From Actinoplanes sp. KI2 (GTDB lineage: Bacteria > Actinomycetota > Actinomycetes > Mycobacteriales > Micromonosporaceae): a DNA stretch of 64,000 bases. Position 1 is the first letter of the stretch. Each line of letters begins with the position of its first letter. Below, piece by piece: positions 33,431 through 42,691 of the stretch. Location of the stretch: positions 1-64,000 of the forward strand of contig NZ_JAOSZE010000010.1 of the NCBI RefSeq assembly GCF_025630775.1. The letters are read 5' to 3'. The notes below the pieces were generated by a model that made no database searches, had not been told where the DNA came from, and worked only from the letters and a program-made list of their open reading frames with translations. The position numbers were made by a program, and so were the translations under genes.

Positions 33431-33739
33431 TTGAGGTGGCAATTACCACTGTTCGCCGTCCTGGTGAGCGGGCCGTCGATGGCGCCCGTCCTGCGCTCCG
33501 GCGACGCGCTGCTGGTCCGCCGCGGCGGCCGGGTGCGGGCCGGGGACCTGGTCGTGGCGCGATTCCGGGCCCGGCCGGAGCTGCTGGTGGTGAAGCGGGC
33601 GGTCCGCGAGCAGGACGGCGGCTGGTGGATCCAGGGCGACAACGCACTGGTCGAGGACGACTCCCGGCGGTACGGGGTGGCGGATGTCATTGGCCGCGTG
33701 TTAATTCGTTACTATCCGCGGCCTGGTCGGCTAAGTTAA
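33431..33739 (+). CDS. sodX: Nickel-SOD maturation protease SodX
   Basis: A 102-residue S24/S26-type peptidase without a membrane anchor. It has the catalytic Ser in VSGPSMAPVLRSGD and the Lys in LLVVKRAV, then WWIQGDNALVEDDSRRYG. It removes the SodN leader to free the nickel ligands. The start is TTG at 33431, supported by GGAGGA 8 bases upstream; no ATG or GTG fits. Confidence 0.92.
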   Translation: MRWQLPLFAVLVSGPSMAPVLRSGDALLVRRGGRVRAGDLVVARFRARPELLVVKRAVREQDGGWWIQGDNALVEDDSRRYGVADVIGRVLIRYYPRPGRLS

Positions 33740-33879
33740 GGTCCAGAAACCGCAGCGCACACCCGCGCAGCGGGTTGCTACCCCGGGTGATCCCCGCATC
33801 GCACCGCCGCTCGACGCTCATTCGCGATCGAGGACCGCGCCGGTGCACCGTGTCAATGCCGATGCCGTGTGGAGTCACC

Positions 33880-35142
33880 GTGTCATTCTTCAGCTTCGAG
33901 CTCGATCCCGCCCTAGCCGCCGACCCCGTCTTCGACCTGCACAGGCAGGGGAAGATGTCGATCAGCCCCACCGTCTCGCTGGCCAGCCGCGACGACCTGT
34001 CCCTCGCGTACACCCCCGGCGTGGCCCGGGTCTGCGAGGCCATCGCCGACGACCCCTCGCTCTACCCCGACTACACCTGGACGGCCAACACGGTCGCCGT
34101 CGTCACCGACGGCAGCGCGGTGCTCGGCCTCGGCAACATCGGGCCCAAGGCCGCGATGCCGGTCATGGAGGGCAAGGCGATCCTGTTCAAGCAGTTCGGC
34201 GGGGTCGACTCGATCCCGATCTGCCTGGACACGCAGGACGTCGAGGGCATCATCGCGGCGGTCAAGGCGATGGCGCCGTCGTTCGGGGGCATCAACCTCG
34301 AGGACATCAGCGCCCCGCGCTGCTTCGAGATCGAGCGGCGGCTCGACGCCGAGCTGGACATCCCGGTCTTCCACGACGACCAGCACGGCACGGCGGTGGT
34401 CACGCTCGCCGCCCTGCGCAACGCGGCCAAGCTGCTCGAGCGGCGCTTCGCCGACCTGCGCGTGGTGATCAGCGGGGCGGGCGCGGCCGGCGTCGCGATC
34501 ACCAAGACGCTGATCGCGGCCGGCGTCGACGGCGCCAACGTGATCATCTGCGACTCGCGGGGCATCGTCCACGCCGAGCGCGGCGACCTGACCTCGATCA
34601 AGGCGGAGCTGGCGGCCACAACGAACCTCTCCGGGCGCACCGGGGGCATCGCCGAGGCCCTGATCGGCGCGGACGTGCTGATCGGCGTCTCCGGCGGCGC
34701 GATCCCCGAGGCGGCGCTGGCCGGGATGGCGCCGCGCGGCATCATCTTCGCGCTGGCCAACCCGACGCCCGAGGTGCCGCCGCACATCGCGCACAAGTAC
34801 GCGGCGATCGTCGCGACCGGCCGCAGCGACTTCCCCAACCAGATCAACAACGTGCTCGCCTTCCCGGGGATCTTCCGGGGCGCGCTCGACTCCCGCGCCA
34901 CGACGATCACCGACGCGATGAAGGTGGCGGCGGCCGAGGCCATCGCCGACGTGGTCTCCGACGACCTGCGCGCCGAGGCGATCGTGCCGTCGCCGCTCGA
35001 CCCGCGGGTCGCCCCGGCGGTCGCGGCGGCGGTGGCCGAGGCCGCGGCGCGCGACGGGGTGGCTCGCCGGCACGTGGGACCGTCGGCGCCCGAGCCGCGC
35101 AAGTCGACGCTGTCGCTGCTGACCGAGTCCGACATCAACTGA
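33880..35142 (+). CDS. Malic enzyme (NAD(P)-dependent)
   Basis: A 420-residue oxidative decarboxylase turning malate into pyruvate. Seen: SLAYTPGVARVCEAI, TDGSAVLGLGNIGPKAAMPV, VFHDDQHGTAVVTLAAL and the Rossmann loop VISGAGAAGVAITKTL; the length suits the short bacterial type. GTG 33880 is preceded by GGAG at 33871; ATG 33862 and ATG 33856 are in-frame alternatives. Its stop lies within an imperfect direct repeat and is followed by a strong terminator. Confidence 0.94.
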   Translation: MSFFSFELDPALAADPVFDLHRQGKMSISPTVSLASRDDLSLAYTPGVARVCEAIADDPSLYPDYTWTANTVAVVTDGSAVLGLGNIGPKAAMPVMEGKAILFKQFGGVDSIPICLDTQDVEGIIAAVKAMAPSFGGINLEDISAPRCFEIERRLDAELDIPVFHDDQHGTAVVTLAALRNAAKLLERRFADLRVVISGAGAAGVAITKTLIAAGVDGANVIICDSRGIVHAERGDLTSIKAELAATTNLSGRTGGIAEALIGADVLIGVSGGAIPEAALAGMAPRGIIFALANPTPEVPPHIAHKYAAIVATGRSDFPNQINNVLAFPGIFRGALDSRATTITDAMKVAAAEAIADVVSDDLRAEAIVPSPLDPRVAPAVAAAVAEAAARDGVARRHVGPSAPEPRKSTLSLLTESDIN

Positions 35143-35182
35143 TCCGCAGCGCTTCGAGAGTCTGATCCCGCAGCGCTTCGAG
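35139..35182 (+). repeat. Imperfect 20/21-base direct repeat across the malic enzyme stop
   Basis: CTGATCC(C)GCAGCGCTTCGAG occurs at 35139-35158 and 35162-35182, differing by one inserted C. The first copy contains the TGA stop codon. Confidence 0.9.
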
Positions 35183-35183
35183 C

Positions 35184-35214
35184 AAGCCCGGCGGCCGCGA
35201 CGGCCGCCGGGCTT
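35184..35214 (+). terminator. Terminator after malic enzyme
   Basis: A 14-base-pair perfect GC-rich stem (aagcccggcggccg with its complement) and a 3-base loop, ending in ctt, 42 bases after the stop codon. The T-run is weak, as is common at this GC content. Confidence 0.75.
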
Positions 35215-35696
35215 CGCCGTCTCCGGCGGCCCGCCCGAGGTGGCGGCCCACCCGAGACTGCGGCCCACCTGAGACGGCGGCGGCCCACCTGAGACGGCGG
35301 CGGCCCACCTGAGACGGCGGCGGCCCACCTGAGACGGCGGCGGCCCACCTGACTGAGACGGCGGCGGCCTGCCCGAGACGGCGGCCCTCCCGAGAATGCG
35401 GGCTGCGCGGGAGGTCGGAGTGCGCGGCGCGGTGGCCGCGTGCGGGATGGCGGGGCGGCGGAGCGAGCGGTGCGGCGGAGCGAGCGGTGCGGCCGAGTGT
35501 GCGGTGCGGCGCGGGGCACGGGCGGCGGGGTGTAGGTGAGCGCGCGAAGCGCGCTCGGCCCGGCAGCTCCGCCCGGCGGCGGACCGCGGGCGCGACCCAC
35601 CGCCCGGCCGCCTCGCGACGGCGGGGGCGGACATCGATGCGGTGGGGGACGGGCGAGCCCTCGTACCGGAAATGGGGTCTTCTATAGGGTCGGAGA
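35215..35696. other. 482-base GC-extreme non-coding region with repeats
   Basis: No credible gene. It begins with a 20-base minisatellite, continues with short GC-rich direct repeats (gcggagcgagcggtgcg twice near 35457-35490) and includes a perfect 8-base-pair hairpin with a GAA loop (35538-35556). The promoter of the oxidoreductase should be in the last 60 bases, which are less GC-rich. Confidence 0.7.
35271..35350 (+). repeat. 20-base minisatellite, four perfect units
   Basis: The unit gagacggcggcggcccacct is repeated four times exactly at 35271-35350, with decayed copies on both sides (about 35232-35270 and 35351-35398). Confidence 0.95.
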
Positions 35697-36647
35697 ATGC
35701 GCGCTGCTATCGCCATCGGAGCCGACCAGGACGAACCGCTGCGGGTGCTGAGCGTGGGCGAGGCGCCCGAGCCGGCCACGCCGGACGGCTGGGTGACCAT
35801 CGACGTGCGGGCGGCGTCGCTCAACCACCATGACCTCTGGTCGTTGCGCGGCGTGGGGCTGCCGCCGGACCGCTTGCCGATGATCCTCGGCTGTGACGCC
35901 GCGGGCGTGGACCCGGACGGCAACGAGGTCGTGATCTACCCGGTGGTGGCCGACCCGGGCGATCCCCGCGGGTATTCGCTGCTCTCCGAGCGTCACCCGG
36001 GCACCCTCGCCGAGCGGGTCGCCGTGCCCCGGGCGAACCTGATCGCCAAGCCGGCCGGGTTGTCGTTCCTGGAGGTCGCCTGCCTGCCGACCGCCTGGCT
36101 CACCGCCTTCCACATGCTCACCACCCGAGGCCGCGTCGACGAGGGCGCCGCGGTGCTCGTGCAGGGCGCCGGCGGCGGGGTGGCCACCGCGGCGGTCGCG
36201 CTCGCGCTGGCGATGGGCAAGAGGGTGTACGCGTCGAGCCGCGATCCCGGAAAGCGGGAGCGGATCGCCGCGCTGGGCGCCACCGCGATCGAGCCCGGCG
36301 CGCGGCTCCCCGAGCGGGTCGACGTGGTGATCGAGTCGGTCGGCGAGCCCACCTTCGACCACTCGATGAAGTGCGCGGCCCCGGGCGCCCGAATTGTGGT
36401 GTGCGGGGCGACCGGCGGCCACCTGGCCACGATCGACCTGCGGCGACTGTTCGCGATGCGGCTGGAACTGCTCGGCAGCACCATGGGCAGCCGGGAGGAG
36501 CTGGCCGCGCTGCTCGACCTGTGCGTCGCGAAGAACGTGCACCCGATCATCGACTCGACCTACGGCTTCACGGCGGTGGCGGACGCCTTCGCACACCTCG
36601 CGTCGGGCGACGTCTTCGGCAAGGTCGCGCTCGACCTACTGCACTGA
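35697..36647 (+). CDS. Zinc-independent MDR quinone oxidoreductase/dehydrogenase
   Basis: A 316-residue medium-chain dehydrogenase. Substrate half: SLNHHDLWSLRGVGLPPDRL and LGCDAAGVD. NADPH-binding Rossmann motif: VLVQGAGGGVATAAVALALA. The structural four-cysteine zinc site is missing, placing it with quinone-oxidoreductase-like members. The physiological substrate is unknown. Its last codons (LDLLH) and stop are the seed of a 15-base repeat array that runs on to the convergent gene. Confidence 0.88.
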   Translation: MRAAIAIGADQDEPLRVLSVGEAPEPATPDGWVTIDVRAASLNHHDLWSLRGVGLPPDRLPMILGCDAAGVDPDGNEVVIYPVVADPGDPRGYSLLSERHPGTLAERVAVPRANLIAKPAGLSFLEVACLPTAWLTAFHMLTTRGRVDEGAAVLVQGAGGGVATAAVALALAMGKRVYASSRDPGKRERIAALGATAIEPGARLPERVDVVIESVGEPTFDHSMKCAAPGARIVVCGATGGHLATIDLRRLFAMRLELLGSTMGSREELAALLDLCVAKNVHPIIDSTYGFTAVADAFAHLASGDVFGKVALDLLH

Positions 36648-36701
36648 GCTGCTCGACACTGAGCTGCTCGACACTGAGCTGCTCGACACTGAGCTGCTCG
36701 A
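36642..36701 (+). repeat. Four tandem 15-base units across the oxidoreductase stop
   Basis: The unit cactgagctgctcga is present four times; the first copy holds the TGA stop. The array is bracketed by cctactgcactgag at 36635-36648 and 36702-36715. The right-hand copy contains the stop of the convergent lipoprotein gene, so both genes end inside the duplicated sequence. Confidence 0.95.
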
Positions 36702-36702
36702 C

Positions 36703-37605
36703 CTACTGCACTGAGAGCTGTGGGTACTCCATCGGCGGCAACCCGCTCCAGGCCGCCGTGTCGCCGTCGAGCGTCCACCGCAGGAAGTCGATGACCAGCG
36801 AGTTCATCGTGTCGTACCCGATGTCGCCCGGCCGCAGGTAGGTGGCGTGCGAGTCGCGGCGCATCAGCACGTACGACTTGGGCCAGGGCACCCGGGAGAA
36901 CAGCCGGCGACTGCTCGCCACCGGCACGATCGGGTCGGCCTTGCCCTGCAGGAACAGCATGGTCGCGGGTGGCCCGGCGAACGCACCCTTGGCACCCCAC
37001 CCGGCCATGATGACGCCCGCCCGCAGCCGCGGGTCGTGCCCGGCGGTGAACAGCCCGGTGGTGGTGTAGCCGCCGGCCGAGTGCCCGATCGCGGCCAGGT
37101 GGTCGGTGTCCATCCGGTGCCACAGCGGGTCGCCGGCGGTCTCGTTCAGTCGCGCGACCGCGTTCAGCACGAAGCGGGCGTCGGCCGGCTGGTTGACGAT
37201 GTCCGGTCGCTCGAAGTCGTCGGTGAACTCGCTCGTGTGGGGGAACGTCGGCGCGGCTACCACGAATCCGGCCGCGGCCCAGTCGGCCAGGGTGTCCGCG
37301 TACCGCGGCGCCGAGCCGCTCAGCCCGTGGCAGAAGATGACCAGCGGAAACCGGCCCGGCGCGGGCGGGACGGCGGCCCGGACCGGCAGGCGCACGGCCG
37401 CGGGATAGAAGACGAGCGTCGGCAGCGGGCGGTCCGGGCCACGGTGCAGCCGAAGGATGCGCAGCCCAACCGGGTAGGCGACCGGCGCGGGCGCGACGAC
37501 CGGCGGGAACGGTACGGCGATCGGCGCCGATGTGTGCACGCAACCCGTGCCCGCCAGGGCGAGAACGAGCGCGATCACCACCCCACCCGGCCGCCGCGTC
37601 CTCAT
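36703..37605 (-). CDS. Exported lipoprotein alpha/beta hydrolase
   Basis: A 300-residue protein with a lipoprotein signal (LALAGTGC, Cys22). Hydrolase features are VIFCHGLSGSAPRY (oxyanion), IGHSAGGYTTT (nucleophile Ser), GKADPIV (acid) and DSHATYL (His); the layout matches chlorophyllase/PAF-acetylhydrolase/cutinase-like proteins. It would act on esters at the outer membrane face. The last residues (QLSVQ) come from the repeat shared with the neighbouring gene end. Confidence 0.85.
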   Translation of the reverse strand: MRTRRPGGVVIALVLALAGTGCVHTSAPIAVPFPPVVAPAPVAYPVGLRILRLHRGPDRPLPTLVFYPAAVRLPVRAAVPPAPGRFPLVIFCHGLSGSAPRYADTLADWAAAGFVVAAPTFPHTSEFTDDFERPDIVNQPADARFVLNAVARLNETAGDPLWHRMDTDHLAAIGHSAGGYTTTGLFTAGHDPRLRAGVIMAGWGAKGAFAGPPATMLFLQGKADPIVPVASSRRLFSRVPWPKSYVLMRRDSHATYLRPGDIGYDTMNSLVIDFLRWTLDGDTAAWSGLPPMEYPQLSVQ

Positions 37606-37736
37606 GATCCAAAGTTACGGCCAACCCGCCCACCAAGGGGTGAAATCCTCAGACCCGGCGCATTCGTCCTGGTAGGCGAGGTGGGATCGCGAGTGGCGTT
37701 GGTCGGCGCAGGAACCCTTTCGCTATGGTCTTGGCC

Positions 37737-37898
37737 ATGTCTGACAACAGCGTCGATCCCAGTGGCAACACCGAGGCGTTCCGTGCCTTCACCCAGACCC
37801 CGCAGCCGGAGGCCGCGGCCTCCAAGACTCCTCTGATCGTCACCGGCGTGGTCGTGGCCGTGGTGCTGATCGCCCTGATCATCTGGCTCGTCGCCTGA
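37737..37898 (+). CDS. Small single-span membrane protein
   Basis: A 53-residue protein beginning MSDNSVDPSGNTEAFRAFTQ with a C-terminal hydrophobic helix (about residues 32-53). A cytoplasmic N-terminus and tail anchor are likely. There is no recognised family. It lies alone between the lipoprotein gene (divergent) and ackA (convergent, 4 bases away). A coding call rests on the clean start, stop and helix. Confidence 0.6.
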   Translation: MSDNSVDPSGNTEAFRAFTQTPQPEAAASKTPLIVTGVVVAVVLIALIIWLVA

Positions 37899-37902
37899 TC
37901 GG

Positions 37903-39014
<1,112 letters not shown>

Positions 39015-39018
<4 letters not shown>

Positions 39019-41093
39019 CGCACCGCCGCCTGAATCGCCGTGATCGCCACCGTGTTGACGATGTCCTTGACCGTCGCGCCCCGGGACAGGTCGTTGACCG
39101 GCCGGCGCAGGCCCTGCATGACCGGACCGACGGCGACCGCGTTGGCCGACCGCTGGACCGCCTTGTACGTGTTGTTCCCCGTGTTCAGGTCGGGGAAGAC
39201 GAAGACCGTGGCCTTGCCGGCGACCTCGCTGTGCGGCAGTTTGGTGGCCGCCACCGCGGGGTCGACCGCCGCGTCGTACTGGATCGGTCCCTCCACCGGC
39301 AGATCGGGCCGGCGCTTCTGAACCAGCGCGGTGGCCGCCGCGACCTTCTCCACGTCGGCGCCCGCCCCCGAACTGCCGGTGGAGTACGACAGCATCGCCA
39401 CCCGCGGCTCGATGCCGAACGCCGCCGCCGTCCGCGCCGAGGAGAGGGCGATGTCGGCCAGTTGCTCGGCGTCCGGGTCGGGGTTGACCGCGCAGTCCCC
39501 GTAGACCAGCACCCGGTCGGCCAGCAGCATAAAGAACACGCTGGACGCCACCGAGACGTCCGGGGTGGTGCGGATGATCTCGAACGCCGGGCGGATGGTG
39601 GCCGCGGTGGTGTGGGTGGCGCCGGAGACCATCCCGTCGGCCAGCCCCTCGGCGACCATCATCGTGCCGAAGTAGTTGACGTCGCGGACCACGTCGTACG
39701 CGAGGTCGAGGGTGACCCCGCGCTTGCGGCGCAGCTCGGCGTAGCGCTCGGCGAACCCGTCCCGCCACTCGCTCGTCGCCGGGTCGACCAGCCGCGCGTC
39801 GCCGATCGAGACGCCCAGCTCGCGGGCCCGCCGGGTGATCTCGGCCGGGTCGCCGAGCAGGGTCAGGTCGGCGACTCCGCGGCGCAGCAGCGTCTCGGCG
39901 GCCCGGAGGATGCGCTCCTCGGTGCCCTCCGGCAGCACCAGGTGGCGGCGCTCGGCCCGGGCCCGGTCGATCAGATCGTTCTCGAACATCAGCGGGGTGA
40001 CCCGGGACGACCGGGCCACGTCGAGCAGCCGGGCCAGCTCGGCGGTGTCCACGCTCTCCTCGAACGCGCCGAGCGCGGCCTGCACCTTCCGCGGCGTGCG
40101 GGTGCTGAGCCGGGCCTCGATCCGGGCCGCGGTGGCGATCGTGTGGTAGCTGTCGGAGCGCACGACCAGCATCGCGAGCCCGGTGTTCAGCCGCTCGATC
40201 ACGGCGACCGCCCGCGGGTCGGGGAACTCGCCGAGGGTCAGCACCAGCCCGGCCAGCGTGACGTTGCCCGCGGCGTGCGCGGCGCTCGCGGCGACCAACA
40301 GGTCGGCCCGGTCGCCCGGGGTGATCAGCAGGGTCCCGTCGGTCAGGTGCTCGAGCAGGGTCGGCACGTGCGCGGCGCCCACCACGTAGTCGAGCACGTC
40401 CCGGTCGAGCGCGCTGTCGGTGCCGGTGACCACGGTGGCGTCCATCGCGGCCGCCACCTCGGCCACCGTCGGCGCGGCCACCGCCGCGACCTCCGGGATC
40501 GACCACATCGGGACCGGCAGCCCGGCGTCGGCTTGCGCACCCACCCCATCCGGTACGCGGTTGGCGATCACCGCCAGCACGGTGGCGCCGAGGTCGCTCA
40601 GCGAGTGGTACGCGCTGCGGGCGGCGGCGCCCAGGGTCTCGTCGGTGCGCCCCCCGCCGCTGACCACCGGGATCACCACGCTGCCGAACTCGGTCGCCAG
40701 CCGGGTGTTGAAGGCCAGCTCGCGGGGCATCTCGTCGCCGCCGGACGCCGGACCGCCGAGGAAGTCGCTGCCGATCACCACGACCGACGCGCACCGCCGC
40801 TCGACCTCGCGGTACCGCTCGACGATCCGGCTGATCAGGTCTTCCCATTTGCCGTCGGCGATCAGCGAGCCGGCCTCGGCCGCGGTCACGCCGAACGACT
40901 CGGCATAGCCGGCCATCACCGGATAGCGCTCGGTCAGCAGGGTGAGCAGGGCATCGTCGCCGGGACCGGCGAGCAGCGGCCGGAACACGCCGATCCGCGC
41001 CACCTGCCGGGAGAGCAACTCGACCAGCCCGAGCGCGACGGTGCTCTTGCCGACACCGGGGCCGAGCCCGGCGACATAGACGCTTCGTGCCAC
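39015..41093 (-). CDS. pta: Phosphate acetyltransferase, long form
   Basis: A 692-residue Pta. The N-terminal about 350 residues are the regulatory part, with a dethiobiotin-synthetase-like P-loop (VYVAGLGPGVGKSTVALGLV) and a DRTGG-type domain; the C-terminal about 325 residues are the catalytic PTA_PTB domain (HLVLPEGTEERILRAAETLL, SYSTGSSGAGADVEKV, FVFPDLNTGNNTYKAV). It makes acetyl phosphate from acetyl-CoA. ackA follows. Confidence 0.97.
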
Positions 41094-41188
41094 GCCCTCA
41101 ACCTACCGGCCCAGCCAGAACAGCACCGGGCCAAAAGCCCTCTTGTGCATCAGGCCTTGGCGCGCGACACTAGTCCCACGACAACTGT

Positions 41189-41197
41189 TTATCCACA
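41189..41197 (+). promoter_or_regulatory. Single DnaA-box-like nonamer
   Basis: TTATCCACA, identical to the strict DnaA box consensus, lies in the pta/coiled-coil divergent region. It stands alone, so it is not an origin; it could be a DnaA-responsive site or chance. Confidence 0.3.
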
Positions 41198-41268
41198 GGG
41201 CGGGGAGCGGGATGAACGGTGGGAGGTGCGGTCGCTACGTTCGGCAACTCGTGCGACATGGAGGATCG

Positions 41269-41691
41269 GTGAACGACGACAACCTCGAACGACGGCTCTC
41301 GTCCCTGGAGCGCCGAGTCAATAGGGAAGCGAGGCTGCGGGCCTCGGTGGACCACGACCTTTCTCGGTTGGAGGAGCAGCAGAGGCACACCACGAGCGTG
41401 GTGCAGGCCATTCGGGAAACGCAGGTGGAGCACGGCGAGCAGTTGACGCGGCTGGAGAAGGCCGTCGCCGGTCATGGCGACCGGTTTACGCTGATCGACC
41501 GCAAGCTCAAGAGCCTCGATAGTGCCCTCGACCTCCATGACGTGAGGGTGCTGGCGCTTGAGTTCAAGGTCGACAGGCTTGATACCAAGGTCGACAGGCT
41601 TGATACCAAGGTGACTGGCCTGGACACGAAGGTGGACCAAATCCTCACACTGCTCGAGCCGCCGTCGGGCGGTGCGGTCGAGACGAACTGA
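41269..41691 (+). CDS. Coiled-coil protein with heptad repeats
   Basis: A 140-residue, charged, helical protein with no membrane segment. Heptads run through most of it; near the C-terminus three repeats read VDRLDTK, VDRLDTK, VTGLDTK, two of them encoded by identical 21-base DNA (about 41570-41611). It probably forms a parallel coiled-coil oligomer. GTG 41269 is the likely start after GAGGA; GTG 41251 is possible. Function unknown. Confidence 0.7.
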   Translation: MNDDNLERRLSSLERRVNREARLRASVDHDLSRLEEQQRHTTSVVQAIRETQVEHGEQLTRLEKAVAGHGDRFTLIDRKLKSLDSALDLHDVRVLALEFKVDRLDTKVDRLDTKVTGLDTKVDQILTLLEPPSGGAVETN

Positions 41692-41700
41692 CGCCACCAC

Positions 41701-41732
41701 CTCGGCCCGGGCTCCCGCGAGCCTGGGCCGAG
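41701..41732. terminator. Two-way terminator
   Basis: A 14-base-pair stem (one G-T pair) with a 4-base loop sits exactly between the convergent coiled-coil and ATPase genes, serving both. Confidence 0.8.
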
Positions 41733-41734
41733 CC

Positions 41735-42460
41735 CTACAGCATGTGTCGCAGGTAGGCGGCCGGTTCGGCGAGGAAGAGGCGCCAGCGGTTGGTCAGCTC
41801 CAGCTCGTCCCACGTGGTGCGGCGGATGCCGTGCTCGCCCAGTTCCATGATCGTGGCGCCGGGCAAGGCGGTCAGCAGCGGCGAATGGGTGGCCACCACC
41901 ACCTGCGCGCCGGCCAGCCGCAGCTTGTCCAGCTGGGCGACCAGCCGCAGGGTGGACGTGAACGAGAGCGGTGCCTCCGGCTCGTCCATCAGATAGAAGC
42001 CGTACCCGCGGAACTTGCGCTCGAGCAGGGTGAGGAAACCCTCGCCGTGGCTGCGGTCGTGCAGGTCGGCATCCGGCGAGCAGGGCAGATTCTCCAGGTA
42101 CGTGTACAGGCCGTGCATGGTCTCGGCCCGCAGGAAGTACGAATTGACCCGCCTACCGGGTGTCCGCACCACCTGCAGCGCCTCGGCCAGCGGGGATTCG
42201 GTGACCCGGGTCGCGTGCATCGCACCCCGCGAGCCGCCCTCGGCGTTCAGCCCGTGCACCCCGGCCAGCGCCTCGATCAGGGTGGACTTCCCCGACCCGT
42301 TCTCGCCGACCAGGAAGGTCACGCCGGCCGGCAGGTTCAGCCCATGCTCCAGCACCGCGGCCACCGCCGGGATCCGGGCCCACCACGCCGTCGCGTCGAT
42401 CTCGGCGCCCGCGGCCCGTTCTATCCGGCGGATCGGGCGCGGCGCGTCACTCCTCGTCAT
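41735..42460 (-). CDS. AAA/ABC-type ATPase, unknown role
   Basis: A 241-residue soluble ATPase of the AAA_21/AAA_15 group. Walker A is GVTFLVGENGSGKSTLIEAL; Walker B is GFYLMDEPEAPLSF; a switch His is in VVVATHSPLL. There is no transport partner, so it is not a typical ABC importer or exporter; such proteins resemble OLD-like or repair ATPases. Its start overlaps the small DUF6104 gene by 14 bases, suggesting co-translation. Confidence 0.82.
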   Translation of the reverse strand: MTRSDAPRPIRRIERAAGAEIDATAWWARIPAVAAVLEHGLNLPAGVTFLVGENGSGKSTLIEALAGVHGLNAEGGSRGAMHATRVTESPLAEALQVVRTPGRRVNSYFLRAETMHGLYTYLENLPCSPDADLHDRSHGEGFLTLLERKFRGYGFYLMDEPEAPLSFTSTLRLVAQLDKLRLAGAQVVVATHSPLLTALPGATIMELGEHGIRRTTWDELELTNRWRLFLAEPAAYLRHML

Positions 42461-42626
42461 CCTCGTCGTGGCGGGCCAGCCAGGTGGCCAGGCGCTCGAC
42501 CGGCGTCTCGAACTCCGGGTGCAGGTCGACGAAGGTGCGCAGCTGCTGGCCCAGCCACTCGAAGGTCACGGTTTCCTCGCCGCGCCGCTCGACCAGTTCC
42601 TCGATGCCCCTGTCGGTGAAGTACAT
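42447..42626 (-). CDS. DUF6104-like small acidic protein
   Basis: A 59-residue protein beginning MYFTDRGIEELVERRGEE and ending ARHDEDDEE. It resembles the small DUF6104 proteins often found next to kgd in actinobacteria. There is no cysteine or membrane segment. The kgd terminator lies directly upstream, so it has its own promoter or depends on read-through. Function unknown. Confidence 0.75.
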   Translation of the reverse strand: MYFTDRGIEELVERRGEETVTFEWLGQQLRTFVDLHPEFETPVERLATWLARHDEDDEE

Positions 42627-42641
42627 GCGGGGATCATAAAA

Positions 42642-42670
42642 GGGGCGCTCCGCACCTGGCGGAGCGCCCC
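42642..42670 (-). terminator. Terminator after kgd
   Basis: A 12-base-pair perfect stem and 5-base loop, followed on the minus strand by TTTTATG, 22 bases after the kgd stop. Confidence 0.85.
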
Positions 42671-42691
42671 GTTGCCAAAATTACGGCTGCG

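Noticed and set aside
35271..35350. CRISPR array
   Set aside because: The 20-base units are directly adjacent with no spacers and no cas genes are present; it is a minisatellite.
41189..41197. Replication origin
   Set aside because: Only one DnaA-box-like nonamer, no AT-rich unwinding region and no dnaA/dnaN nearby.
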